A DNA stretch of 64,000 nt from Loripinus fragilis (GCA_964019695.1 OZ026525.1:68121753-68185752), one strand, 5' to 3'; counted from the stretch's first letter, positions 26,701 through 41,998 are shown. A program made the numbers and translations. Notes: a model not told the origin generated them from the sequence alone.

Positions 26701-29700
26701 GTTTTTCATTTTTACAAGAAAATACAATAAATGAAATGGTCCAAACTATTTCTCATCGATTTAACACTCATGTTAAACGTTTGTCCTTGTCTGCTTCTGT
26801 GGTAATCATTATAATCACACGCCTCCTTGCAACTAGTAAAATCATCACACAATATTTCAATCATTTACTGTTATTCAATTTTACCACCAGTCCACTCAAA
26901 ATTGATGAGCCATTATCAACTTTCCAATTTTGCCATTTATGGTTTGGAACATTTGGAAACTGATATGAATTCCTAATAGTTGGCTTTTTGAGTATGTGTT
27001 TCAAGTGATACTCTGCAAGTAGGAGAAAGACTAAAGCTTTACAAGGAGGAAAACTATGCCATTAAGAGCAATGAGTACCTGGACTGATGTACCTTGATAT
27101 TTCTGTGATAAAGAATCATATCTTAGCTGGTTAACTTTTATAAATGTAGCCTTTCCATACATGCAACCCACATATTTTCATCTAATAATGTCTCTGCACT
27201 TATTATCTTTCCCCAAGCATTCAAAAGCTTATTTGAAGTCTCAGTACTTCTGAAGTGCTGAAACCGAGGTAACTCTTTCCCTTCAGATAAACAAACTAGA
27301 TGTATCACAGCAGGTAAAGCAATGAAATGCAGGATGAACAGAGCGCAAATAGACCCTTTCAAGTCAATGATTCATTAAGTTTCTAAGATAAGAGCGCTTA
27401 TTAAAGGATGTAACATATATAACTCGTCATAATAAATGAGCAAGGGCATTGTCGTGGCATCCTTTTTGATTACACAGTCAGAGGCAAGTGTTTTCAATTT
27501 CACTGTTTTCAATGGATCATGAAATGAGGCACCTTATCAACTTGTTTACTCTGTATAAATCTTCCATAGAGCATAATATAGAACTTCTGGTTATCCCATT
27601 CTACCTATAGTCCACTTTCCTTCTTTTGAATGCAACAGCTAATGATATGGCTGTAAAAACTGAGAAATCATAGGTTTTACATTATTTTAAGACATGCTTC
27701 AATGTACTGACATCAAAAAACAACCTACTGCAAACATAATTGATGGCAATGTCCGACTTCATATTCTTTCTCATATACCAGGTAACTTTCAAGGTGTAAC
27801 AGAAATTGTTTCAGACGGTCTGCCAAAACCATCAAGAGTCAACATTGTAACTAAAGAAAACTTATAAAGTTCTTTGGGCGCAGCAAAATACTATTGATCT
27901 AAGACCTGAGGACTTAAGCACCAAAAGACTGGATAGGTTCCATGGCAAATGATGCAAAAAAGCAGCCTATCAAATTTCTGTTTGACCAATGTCAGAAATC
28001 TTAAAGTATTCTTAGAGGTACATGTACACGGTAGAGACATAGATTTTGCAAAATCAGAGCAAAGTTATCATTTGACTAGCACGGATGCAGTTGCAGCTGC
28101 AGTTAGATTGCTTTTGCCACTTCACAGGAAGAGATATATACCAGAGTCATACTCCATTGTATGCATATATGTGAAATGGCAGTAAACCCATATTTAATCA
28201 GGTGTTTGATCCCATGACACTGACATGCTATTTCTGCTTTTGAAGAATGCTAAGGATTCAAGTTTGGCTGAGTCTAGTTGTTTGACGTTGGCACTGGCCA
28301 CACATACAAAGAAAATTTAGTCTTTTGATGGCAAAAGAGGAGGATCACACGAAATGCTTATAAGTGATGTTTGTCTAAATTACCAATTTTATAAAGTAAT
28401 CTTAATTAATGTAACACAAATAACACCATAGGAAGCTGTATATTTGTTAAAAATCTTTTCTTATGTATCATAGGTATTCAGCATGCAAACTACATGAATA
28501 ATTCAAATAATAGATAGTTTTATGTCTTCTTTCTGTTTCTCAGACTTTCAATTCATTTATTCTTAAATTGATATGGTAACATACGTATCATACCATGACA
28601 GGCTAAACCCCTAGTTAATAGAGTGCAAACATCTCTTATTTGATGCAGCTTGAATTGTTCTTTAAGGTAGGATATGTCTGCACAATTCCCAAAGGGGTGG
28701 AGAGGAACAGGATTGTGCTCAGTGTGCAGTCCTAATACAATGCCATGATTCTACTGGTTGTGATGAAATGGGTGATTATTTTGCCATAGAAGCAGACACA
28801 ATGATAGACATTGTGAGGGTGACTTGAATAAAGATTGTTTTTGAATAATTTTATTTAATAGGAATATTTATTAAATTGTGTCATTTAAATGAGAACTATT
28901 ATTTTCTATCTATATGTCTATATATTTTAATACTATAGGCATAAGGAAATATGTGATTAAAAAGGTTATATATAACATAGGTAACACAATTCCATAGGCT
29001 TGTTATCAGCAATGACTGTAATTACTAAGACTAAGGTACCAGAGGCTAGAGATTAATAGGAAAACATGTGAAAAACGGTATTTTTCTGAAATATCATCTC
29101 TTACTTCCAAGAAAATTTCCTACCTCATTCATTATGCCATGTAACATACGTTACATACTTTAATAAGTGCTCTGATCCTGATGTCAAACTTGCAAATGTA
29201 TGATTCTTTATTGCATTAGCAAGACAGTTCCAAAAATGTAAGATATCCACGAGCGTCAAATATTTTCATATATTTTTCTTCAATAATAGATACCAAAATT
29301 GGATACTTAAAATTAGGGGTAGGGTTGTTTAATAGCTCATATAAAACAATGTATTTGAGATAGAAAAGCAAACTTGTTTTTTTCTATTAGTCAAATGAGT
29401 ATTTTAGTAAACTAAGATTAAAAATACATGTAGAAATGAACAAATTGTCTTTAAAATGAATGATGTTAGTCACGATTTCAACTTTCAAAGGGAAATTTAA
29501 TCTATGTAACGCATATAACACCATTGAAGGCTGAAATTATGTTTAAAATGCTGCTTTTATGTAGCTTAGGCATCCAGCTTGCAAACTACATAAGAAATTT
29601 GAATAATTAGATGGTTTAATGTCTTCTATCTGTACCTCAAACTTTCATTTTGATTTTTTCCTTAGTTTGTTACAGTAACATATGTAACAGGCTGTCAGAG

Positions 29701-32700
29701 ACTAACGCCCCGGAGCACAGAGTGCAAACATCTCTTAAAAGATGCGGCTTGAAATTTTCTTCAAGATAGGATATGTCTGCAAAATTCCCTAGAGGGGGGG
29801 GGAGCAGGACCTTTTTTAGCTCGAAGTTTATTATTTGATAAAAACCAATCTTGTGGCATTCACTGGCATTGTGTAATTGAGCACCCACTAATACAGTTTT
29901 AGACTTTTGCTGAGATGTTTTATGTCCTCAAAACCACTACTAGTTATAAAAGTTTGCGTTTATTGGGTATATAGCAGGAAGACCTGCCTTCAGTATCAGT
30001 GACCCTGCAATACATTAACTAGCCATCTCAGCTTCTAACATACAATGCAGTCCCTTTATAACACACCCCATTATAAAATGGATTTGTATATAATAGTCCT
30101 GTTGTGGCTCCCAAATACTTTTACCATGGAACTTTACAAAGGAATTATAGGAAAATGACCAATAAATGGTAATTTTCCTATAATTCCTTTGTAAAAAGTG
30201 TCCCTTTATAGCACAATTCATTTAACATGGTGCATTCCTGGACCCAAAACATAACCTAATAAAGAGTCTGCCCTGTATCTAGTATCTTGAAAAAGGGATA
30301 TAGCAAGTCTAGGTAGGGTAAAGTCAGGTAACTTTGGACATCAGGTAAATTCGAACACCAAACTTGTTAGTTTCATATTTTAATTATTGGAATAGAATAA
30401 TATATAAACTAAGCAAACAGTGAAAATCCTGATGAGACGGCTCATGTACATGTTCTTGTTAAAATAGCATAAATAGGCAATAATACCAACCTTTTTATCC
30501 TTAAATGAAATATTTTTAATTTCATTCCAAGGAAAGTTAACTTTTGGTGTTAATCTATTCTCCCGCTCATATATATTAAGACCCAGGGCATCCACTCCTA
30601 ACCATAGGTCAGTGTTTCTTTTATTCTGAAATAAAACATTGCATATTTTGTTATTGTGTTTGTGTTAACACTCCCATCAACAACTAAAGCCATGCTTTGG
30701 GATAAAATGGATAAAAGCTAAAAACAAATCCAAAATCCAGAACTCAATCAAAACTAAAACTAAAACTTGCAAAATGCCTATAAAGTAATTACATGTAGTT
30801 TCAAGTTTAAATGATCAACTGTCTTTAGATCACCTGAAAAAAAAACAGAGAGGCTATTATAATCTGCATAATTCAGTATTTTGAGGCTGACTTTCTATGG
30901 AAAGTCAGTCTCAAAAACCTGAATTCAGCAATATTCCTGAAAACTTTCACCCATGGGATGAGGCCATATCTTTGTCCCACCTGACACACTGGAGGAGAGT
31001 AAAGTTAGGTCAAACATACAGCAATGAAAGCTCCATATTTTGATTAAAGGGAATTATTATAAGACCCTTAAAATGAACAATATTTTGGCCTGCCAAGGAC
31101 AAAAAGGTACTTATCACACATACATATAAATCCTCTATCATTGAACTAGTATTGTTTTCTGAGAAAACAGATGCCCTACCCCAACCAAACCCTCCAATTT
31201 GACATATTTAGCTTGGCTGTGATCTTGAAAATTAGGGCAAAACTTACTCTTATTTATCAATTTATGACAACATGATGATTTAGTTTGATTTGGAAATAGT
31301 TGATACAATAAATTGCATGAACTGATTTATCATTAAATAGTAGACTTATTTTGATTTGGAAATAATTGATACTGTACCATACATTTCAATACCTTAGACT
31401 TATTTAACATTAAATGACATCAAGTTGACTTACTTTGATTTGGAAATAGTTGATACCATACATTTCAATATCTTAGACTTATTTATCATTAAATGACATC
31501 AAGTTGACTTACTTTGATGTGGAAATAGTTAATACCATACATTTTAATATCTTAGACTTATTTATCATTAAATGACATCAAGTTGACTTACTTTGATGTG
31601 GAAATAGTTAATACCATACATTTCAATATCTTAGACTTATTTATCATTAAATGACATCAAGTTGACTTACTTTGATGTGGAAATAGTTAATACCATACAT
31701 TTTAATATATTAGACTTATTTATCATTAAATGGCACCAAGTTGACTTACTTTGATTTGGAAATAGTTGATACCATACATTTCAAGATCTTGAGCAATTTT
31801 CAGATACTCCATTTCTGCATCATCTCTGAAATTAGACAGGTCAAAATATAAAACTCTTTGTATGCTGGGTAATTGTTCATGCTTTTGCTTTTGTCTGATG
31901 ACTCTTTTCAACAATTGTCATGAATAGCAGGATATGGGTAAATATTTCATTTAGCTGAAAGTTCAAGAATCAACTTTTAAAATTTGCACTTCTAAATAAA
32001 TGTCTTCCAAATCATGAAGGAAATGTATGTATGGCAATGTACATTTGAAAAAAAAGAAAGCTCCCTTAAAGGCCAACACTGAGGCTCACCATGACAGCTT
32101 TTAGTACTTATCAGTTATAATTGTTATTCCAATACCTTCACATTGATACCATCTGATGATGATAAGATTAGACCAACATGTACACAGAGCTGTGTTTGGA
32201 ATGACCAAATAAAAAGACTGAAAAGCTAACAAGAGAAATTCATATGAAGCTGTTGTTGGTGGATTCTATGCTTTGCTCTTCATTTGACAGACCAGTGACT
32301 GACAACTGCCTTATTTTAGTTTTGAAAAAAAAATGTACAAGATTGGAAAAATATTACCAGCGGCTTCGCGCTTATTTCTACCTGATTTCAACAGAGATGC
32401 AAATGATTTAAAAGCATATTAATTTTAATGAGTACCAAAAAGACACATTCGGTCACCCTGAACACCCATTGTGTCCAATCAGAGTGTTTGCTGCCTGAAT
32501 CAACAACCATGTTTTTTTTTTAAACGTTTAAGATACCGTTCAGTAGACAGCGAAAAATGATCAGACTGACTGATACAGAGGCTGTGATTAATAGAGTGAA
32601 ACCTAACCAGACTGTTGGACTGACTCCTAGATCAATTGAAGTCTCACTATATGCTCAAACATATTTGTTTGATTTATAGCTTAGTTCACCGTTGGTGCTG

Positions 32701-35700
32701 AAAAAATATTTAGTCAAGGTAACGTTCATGCATGTACTTGTGCATGTACGCAACAGTAACATGTTTTAATAATTTGCCCAAGATTTAAAATGCTTGTTTT
32801 ATCTTTCAGATTTTGACAATAAATTTCAGAAGCAACATCATCTCATGAGAAAAAGTTGTTTGAAATCTGCTAATAACGAAGATGCACATCAGTCTATGCA
32901 TCCACATCGTTGATTCTGTGCATGCAACAAATTAAATTGAGCCATACCTGGCCGAGACACTCCAAAGACAAGTGTTCTCGCAAAGTTTAAATAGCCTGGG
33001 TTCCAGTCTGATCATTCTTCTTCTTTTTTATTGTTCCGTTTCTTGGTCAAAATTAATCGAAATCAATAACAGACTACCGAACCTTTGATGTTGTATTTTT
33101 TTATTCTCGTTTTTTAGAATATTAGCACAAGAAAGAAAACGTTGCCACAATATTGACGACTGGACCCAGGCTAAGTTTAAAGAGCTCAGCTCAGGACCTT
33201 TCAGTGGATTTGATAAACATGCAAGATACACAAATCTACTCATTTTCCCACCAGTCAGACACTTTTGCTTTGTCCTTTTTTGTCTGATTATGTTCTTGGG
33301 TATTGCAAAATACCAAGATAAGATTGCTCCCTTAGGATCAGTCTGATCCGGGTTCAAAGTGATTACTTCCACAATCATGATAAAAGTCTAGTCAGAATTA
33401 CATTTGAATATAATCTGCAGCAGACGTTAAAAGCAGACAACATTTAGGACAAAACAATTTGGCAGAAAAGGGTTAACTCATTGCATGCTGGGTAATTTAT
33501 CATACTTTTGTTGTCATCTGCTGACTTTTTCAAAATTAACTTAAAAAAGGAAGTAAAAACTTCATATATGCTTCCTTGTTGTGTCTTTTTGTTTGTTTGT
33601 TTGTTTTGTTGCTTTACGTCCCAAGTCAACAGCTATGGTCATGGCGGGACGGTCAGTTCACATAACCACGCTTTTTCCAGGGCAAGTTTGAACAAGTGGT
33701 TGACCAGTACTTCGTGCACATCCTTTCGCTTGTAACTGACAACCCTTTTTGAATGATTCAGCGGAAGGGAGGAGAATGACCATAGAAATTATTTCATGAT
33801 CAATCTCCACGAAAGTATGGGACCAGGCCAGGATTGTACTCGCGACCCCTGGAACTGCTGTCAGATACGCATCTGTAAACAGACACGCCATGATACCGAC
33901 TGCGCTTTGCGGCATAGTCTACCTTAGTGTCAACTTTTTTGGATCCAGATCAGTTCCGACCCAATGTCGGGCTTGATACGGGTCCAAACGGTTTGCAAAT
34001 GCTATCAGCACATGCAAAACAACCCGTTAGTAGGGAAAAAGTTAAATAGTATTATGTATTGCCTGCGTTCATATGAACAGTTTATGATTGTTTGGATTAC
34101 ACATGCCTAGAATGCATGCACACCAATCTGGTGGAGTTAGAGGCCGCCTATATTTTGTGCTCACGGGCAGCAAAGACATTGGCGAAACTACATAGACGGC
34201 AGACTTGTCATAGCCTTTGCTGTTCGCATACATATTTGATAATATATAAAATATCTGGCTCAAATGTGAGGCCCACAAAAACATAGTTAGCTTGTGGTTC
34301 CAATAATCAAATGACAACGCAAAAATGTTCCATAACTGGAGTTTATTATGAAAAGTAACATCCAGTTCAACTCTCTGAATTCTGAGTAAAAGAGATGATA
34401 CAGAAGTTGAAATTTCAAGTTCAGGATTTGTCATGTGTAAGATAAATCGTTGTCTCATAGTTTCTAATCTCTTGACTTCTGAACTTGAAAGCCCGATGAT
34501 TTTTTATCTTGTATTTAAAACTCTCATTACAAAGTATCGGCATCTAAGGGCATGATTTTCTTTTTTCACCACTGTTCGTTCCCCTTGCATTTCAATTTCT
34601 AAACTCAAAATGTTGACTTTCTATTTCAATATTTTGATTGAAACCAAATTTTTAACTACTGAACAATACATTGAATTGCTTACTTTTGACCGTATAACAT
34701 GACCATCCAAAATAAAACATACAATAAAATAAAACATAAAATGTAACATGACAAAAATAAAAAAATAACCTATGCAGCGAAACAAAATCATCCTGTACAT
34801 ATAATGACAGAAACTAGCAGTTTCATGTCTTTACTGCATGCTCAGTTGGTAGCTAATAATTACTGGTTTCCGTATATGGACAGTGAACCTGGCACACCGA
34901 ATAGATGACCAGGTGGCTGATCAGAGTCTCCAATCTATTAATCATGAATACAGTCGAACTTTGGTCACTCGAACTCGCCTGTTTCGAACACCAGGGATCG
35001 CTCGAACTCGTTCGTTGGTCCCGGCAATTTCCCTATACATTTAATGTTAAAATACCCCTCAGGCTCGAACAGCGATGGCTCGAACTCTCGAACTCAAAAC
35101 ATGGTCCGCAGGGCGATTTTTCATGTAAAAGCGCTATGATGGCTCGAACCGAATATTTCTATACATGAATCAGTCACACGCTTGATTAAAGTTCATTATT
35201 ATTTTCATAAGCGCTCCGTGACTTCACCCTTGGGTAACCTAACTGACGAGCGGAACGTGTGAAACAATTAGCGGCAATTTATCTGATCAAAGATTTGAGT
35301 AAGTTCTCACTTGTCACCACTTAGTAGGGCGGCCGAAAATGATTAAAGACAATTAATGAGATGTTTTGTAATCAAGAATTCGCGTGTCAGCTGTCTGAGT
35401 AAAACATGCCTGGCTGGATAAAGACAGGCATCAGATTGTGCGGCGGTACATTCTGATCCCCGTCTTTGTTGTGAACATCCTGGTGAGTTTGTCAATTTTT
35501 ATGTTTTTATTCGTTGATATTGATTGAATTTTGCACATTGTGAATAAATAATAAGAAACAAACTTTTTTTTCTTTTATTGTTCTTAAGGGAACGATAGAC
35601 AACCGGACATAAGCTGTAGCGTCACATAAATCACTAGAAGAAAAACAGTACAGCTTTCTTGATAGCTAATGCAATGATCAGCCTGCGCATATGCGCATGC

Positions 35701-38700
35701 TGATAAATGTCTTTACTTTCAAAAGTTTCATATGCTAACACATGCGGCTTATCATTGTAACTCTAGCGTGCAAAGAGTTACTGATCAGTGATAGGCGTCA
35801 CGTGCGCTTTGCAACTTTGGTCGATAAAAAACGTGGTGTCCGTGATGACATAAAGAACGCATGAACCAACTTGAAAAATCGTCAGGCTAGGTATCGCTCG
35901 AACACATGGATGGGTCGAACTCGCACCGACGGTCCCGACGAGTTCGAGCCATCGAAGTTCGACTGTATTTATCATTTTGGTGTTATTTTTCACTGAACGA
36001 TTAGATAAAATAGAACATGTGTACTATGCCTTCACAGTAAACAGTTGGAGGTAAGATAGTGGGCAGCCAATAATTATCTTTAATTAGTGACCACTGTTAC
36101 AATTATGGAGCAAAGATGTGTTTCCCAGTCTGATTAGAGTTCATAGTGATTGCATCCATGATCAAAAGTAGTCTGAAGTAAGTGCATTTGAATATATGCA
36201 GTAGATGTAAAAAGCAGACCACATTTTCAAGAAAAAAAGCTATTGGCAGCATAAGGGTTCATTTTTGAATGCATAAGGCCAGAATTTTTTTATAAGTTGA
36301 TTTAAGAACCCTCCTACTGTAATTTTCCGGAAAGTAGAAATAATAATAATAATTTCTTAAAATAAAAAAATTTATCCGACAACTCTAAATATTATGTGTT
36401 TAGTTGAAAAAATATTAAATTTTTGAGGGTCTGTTTGAGTATTTTAGAGAGTGACACTTGTAAAAGTGATTGTACTATGCAGGAAAATTATGAAATATTT
36501 AAAGATTTAATACAGACTGTTGGTTTGCTTTACTAGTTTTACTGTTTGTTCTGGAGATATTTATAAAAAAAAAAAAGCTCTGAAAATGACCAGTCAACTG
36601 GTCATTTTCAGAGCTTTTTTTTCGTCCCTCCCTACCCTAAATCTGAAAAAAAATCCCATAAATCAACTAATAAAAAAAATTCTGGTCTAAAGGTAATAAG
36701 TCATTTCTTATTTTTGGTTACCTATCAAACTGCATTTGCATTTTTGCCTTAATATAAGTCTCGGTCTGCAGCTAGAATGCCAAATTCCAAGAGTACGGAC
36801 ATACTAACTGAGCCACGACATGAGATTTCCATCAATGTGGCATTTTTACAAGTGTAGACTTCTACCAGCCTGTGCAGCCTCCTTTTAAGCTTAGAAACTT
36901 CAAATGATGTTCGGTCAGTAGCTTAACACTCATGGAATATCCAAGCGACTAGCAAAGGCTCTGATCAGACTGCGCATATGGGCAGGCTGATCTGAGGCTT
37001 TGCTGGTCGCACATACAACATTGTTGGAAATCTCATGTCGTGGCTCAACTTGTCCTATTTCAATAAAGGACAATATTCACCTGCTCATGCCTCTGTGGTC
37101 AGCATACCATATTTTGATTCTTTCTTCCCACATTTCAGGGGTCATCTGATACTGGTCTATAACTCGCTGTGGTAACAGATCCTCACTGGCCAACATCCCA
37201 GGCTTATAAGTGGTCTCTTCATAGTCCCCAAACTAAAGCATACATGTACCATAAGAAATATGAACCATGACATGTGATTTCCAACAATGTGGCATTTTGA
37301 CAAGTATAGATTCAGACGAGCCTGTGCAGCCCCCTGTTAAGCTTAGAAACTCCAAATGATGTTTGTTAAGTAGCTTAAAGTTCATAGAACATTCAAGCGA
37401 CCAGCAAAGGCTCTGATCAGTCTGCACGTATGCGCAGGCTGGTCTGAGCATTTGCTGGTGGCACATACCACATTGTTGGAAATCTCATGTCCCGGCTCAT
37501 ATGTGGTTTAGGAATTAGCAATAGCTGACTTTATTTTATGATCAGCCATTAGTTGATTAGTTTACAAAATAAACTCTGAAAAACACTGTTATTTTCTCTC
37601 AGAACATTTTGTTTGGTTTAACATTTTACGTCCCAGTCAACAGCTATGGTCATGTTTAGACGGTCAGTTCACCTTACCATACTTTTTTCCTGGGCAAGCT
37701 TGACTAAGAAGTCAACCAGTACTTCATAGTTCCGCTTGTAACTGACAACAACTTACTTGAATCAGTGAAAGGAGGAGAATGACCATAGAAATTATTTCGT
37801 GTGATCAATCTCCACGTAAGCATGGGAATGAGCTGGGTTCAAACACGTGACCCCTGGAACTGCAGTCGGACTTGCTACCAACTGCACTACGTGGCATGGT
37901 TATTTTCTTGTCAGTTGAACTATTTGATTTGGGTGTGCTCAAAAGAATTGTCCAATTGAGGCAGTTCTTTTGGGTACCCACAATATATGTTTTGGTTGAG
38001 AAATAAGAAAACTATTATAAATCAGGCATTCTTATCTATATGCCTGAGTTATCATGAGCCCACTGAATATTTGATTTTTTTTCTTCCTCTGAAATACAGT
38101 AAAACCTGTCTTAAGCAGCCACTCAAAAATAGACAAAACAAAGGTCTTAAAGACAAATGGTAGCTTTATGAAGGTCAAAAGTATTGCAGAATGCTCTCTT
38201 GGAGCATTCTGCAATACTTTTGACCTGCATTAAGCCATAATCGGTCTTGAAAACCAAGTTTTGGTCTTCTTTTTAAGTGGCCATTTAAGGCAGGTTTTAC
38301 TGGTCACATGATCAGAGCTCTCACTAGGATTTTGAAAACAGGAGTTCAGGACTCCCATCTGGCAAAAAGTAGGAGTCCCACTGGAAAAAGTGGGAGTCCC
38401 ACTCCAAAAAAGTTGGAGTCCCACCAATTTGTGCATACCGTATATCTTTTCCATTTTAGCCGGAAGTGATACATTGGATAATTTTTAGATTGACTGATTT
38501 TAACCCTTTAAACATTAATGTATTGTTCCTACTTAACAAAACAAATATTTTGGTATATTTTTTGTTAGTCTGAACACACATTTTTTTTGCTTGGCCTTAT
38601 CAAAATAAATGATTAAACTGTTGGTACTTGTTTTACAAGACAGGCAGACAGACAGACATGCAGGCAGGCAGGCAGACAGACAGCAGTCCTCTGTTTTGTA

Positions 38701-41700
38701 TAATCTTATGCAGATGGAAGTCTTTTTTCTTCTAAAAAAAAAACGCATCTCGCTAGTGTCTACTGCGATTGCAATGAATATACTGACATTACTTAGCCAT
38801 TTAACATGGCTTCCATGATTTAGAATGAACGATTTTACTTGCTGAAAGTGATTGTTTGTGTTTATTCGTCTAGACACTCGGCTTGAACCTCGCACGGCTT
38901 CATTTGGAACTTTTGTCAGTCAGACGTTACCGTATCCGGCTTACCGCTGTACCGTTTTTTGTTTGTTTTTTTTTGTTGTTTTTTTTGTTGTTTTTTTTTT
39001 TCAACAAATCTCAGACTCTTTTGTTTGCCGTAGTAATGAACGAATGAAGAATGCAAATCCGTAAACTTATCGTTTTTTTTTCTCCGTGTTTTAATGTTGC
39101 TTAAAATCGCAAACGAGTGCAATTAAATTTGGTTTCTCTTTCATCCCTAATCAGTCGAATTTGGAAGTCGGTAGTCCGATGCTGTTTACAATACCCTATT
39201 AATTTTTCTCCCTTTAATATACGGTAAATCGGTTGTGCATCTGTTAAAACAATTATCCGATAATCCTTGCTTAATTACTTTAATAACCACTTCGTAATAA
39301 TCACACTGTTCCCCATCGGTAATCCTGTCAATCACCTGTCAGAATTGCTACACTGCAGTCCGAGTCATACGATTGGTCAACAGAGACAGGACAATAATCA
39401 CGTCTCCCTCGAAAAATGTGTCGCGATCGATAATATCAAAGGGCTTTTGATCTTCCGGTGTGTATTTATCTCTCAGCTACTGAATTTTTAGCGCGTGCCA
39501 ACTAAAAAAACATGCGTACGCTGAACTGTCGCCTTGCGAAAATCATGCGTCCCAGGGAAAAAACGTGCGTACCAATACGCGTAATTCTGCGTTTCCGAGA
39601 GCTCTGATGACATACCTTAGCTTGTACCGCATAAGAAGCCAATAGAACAGAAGCTTCAGGCTGACAGTAGATATCCATGTCAAGTATGGACTGTTTGACT
39701 TGAAGGAAGAACAGATGTTTGGTGATTTCCTGGACCAGCTCCTCGGACACATCTTCTGGGTAGAATTTGGCAAGAAACAGGAATTGTACAGGAGACTCTT
39801 TTGGTACATCTTGATCCAGCACCTACAAAATATGAGCCAGGACATCTGATTTCCAACAATGTGGTATTTTGACAAGTGTAGACTCAGACGAGCCTGTGCA
39901 GCCTCTTTTTAAGCTTAAAAACTGCAAAAGCTGTTCAGACAGTAGCTTAACATTCATAGAATATTCAAAAGACTAGCAAAGGCTCTGATCAGTCTGCGCG
40001 TATGCGCAGGCTGGTCTGAGCCTTCGCTGGTTGCACATACCACACTGTTGGAAATCTCATGCTGAGGCTCATATATACATGGGTGAAAGTTCAAAATTTC
40101 CAATATCTTGAACTTTTGAAACTCAAATCTTAAAACTTGCAGTATGCCCACTACAAATTCACAATTTCAAGTTTAAATGGCCAAATGTCTTCAGACAAAC
40201 TTATATAAATAAGAAAACCTACTATTATTCTTCCAATTCTGCATTTTGAGGCTGACTTTCTATGGAAAGTCAGCCTCAAAATCCTGAAATCAGGAATAAT
40301 CCTGAAAACTTTCACCCGTGTATATATTTAGCCCTGCTGCACTCAGAATGGTCACGCTGAGCGCAATACTAGGGTTAATACCTGTATTTATCCCAGACTT
40401 GACCAAAGCAAATTAAGCAAATTCTTTGAGTGTATGTGAGCCCTTATTTGCACATATATATGATAAGTACCCATATATGAGCCCTTATGCACCCTTATAT
40501 AAGCATACAGGCCATGGGCTGGCTCATATACATGTGGGCCTCAGTGCGACACAACCTGTCTATGGTGTTTCCAACAAAGCGAGACTCAAATCAGTCTCCT
40601 CAGCTACAGAGACTAGATAGAAAATTGGAATTTCGCTTGTAGCAAGTTTAGATATGCTACTTTCCAAAAAGTGAATAACAAAGGTGCTGATCAGTCTGTT
40701 GTTCACAAACCCCAAAGACAGGTTTTCTCAAGTTGAGGCCCATATACTGTACCAGGGGACAAAAATATTTCAATATTGCACTTGTCCTGCAGGATGAGTG
40801 ACTTACAATTTTCACTCGTTCCTGCAAACACATGCATTTGTCCTTTAAAGGCTTATGCAATTGAGTACATAAGGGAGTAATATGTAATATGACTTATAAA
40901 GTTCCTTAAATATCACTGCTACCCAGTCAGTTTCAGAACTGCATCCCATATACTGACAACAGTCAATACTCAGGAAATGCTAGTTTCACCCTCAGATTTT
41001 TCACCCTCACCCTGGAGTAATTCTTCCCAAAGCACTTGTCCTACAGGACGAGTGCTTTGAGAAGTATTACGGTAAATGTTCTAAAATTACGAACACTAAA
41101 AAATAATTATTTTCCGCTGTTCATAATTTAAGAAATTACGTTTGTGAAAAATGCTAGCGTTCGAAATTTTAGAATGTGGGCTTAATCATGAGAAAAAACA
41201 GTATATAGGCATGCCAAACTGTGGTAGAAACGTGTTGAAAACACGGCGATATGACTGTGCATAACCGTACAGCGTGTGTTTCTGAAAATCGTCTCGGACA
41301 AACTGTCCAAACTGGACAGCAAAGTCTCGGACATCTGGAACTATTTTCGGACTATGTCCGATGGCCGACGCCAAACTGAATCCCTGATATGATTCTGTGC
41401 TATCTCCTCTTTTTTTCTTTTCTTTAATCTTATTAAAACTGCCGCTAAATTCATGCGGACTGAGTCAGTAAAATGTCAAGCGCGAGCAGTATTCGCCAAG
41501 TCGAGAGCCAGGCGTGTGCATATTATGTCACTCAATTTGCTAACAAGTCATAAAAGTCCACTGATTTAAACTATTTGATAAGCCGGGTCTCCTATGTTCA
41601 CTTGCCTCGGACTACCGATGAATCACTTCACTATATAGTTCTTCCTTCAGAAAACCAAAACGCTTTCGCTCTCTCTGCCAACTTCGAATTCCAGTTAATA

Positions 41701-41936
41701 TTGTATCTCGGGCCCAGTAATTTTGGGTCCGAGATAGTACTCAAGAATTGAAACCGCTAGACATCTTGTACGATCAGATTTTTTTGCAAAGATCGACACA
41801 AAACTTTGAAATACATAGACGAGTTCCCAGAGTAAAAAAAAACAAACTGACGAAATTAAAAAGGAACACACACACACACAGCTCTCTCTCCACTTGTCGA
41901 TCCGCCGATGCAATGTTTACTTAGACGTGCCTGCAC

Positions 41937-41998
<62 letters not shown>

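Noticed and set aside
27138..27362. Minus-strand open frame in the 5-kb element as part of its cargo gene
   Set aside because: Opposite strand to the fragments with motifs, and no convincing resemblance.
34069..34458. 129-codon minus-strand open frame in intron 4
   Set aside because: No family resemblance and no splice or start context; expected by chance in AT-rich DNA.
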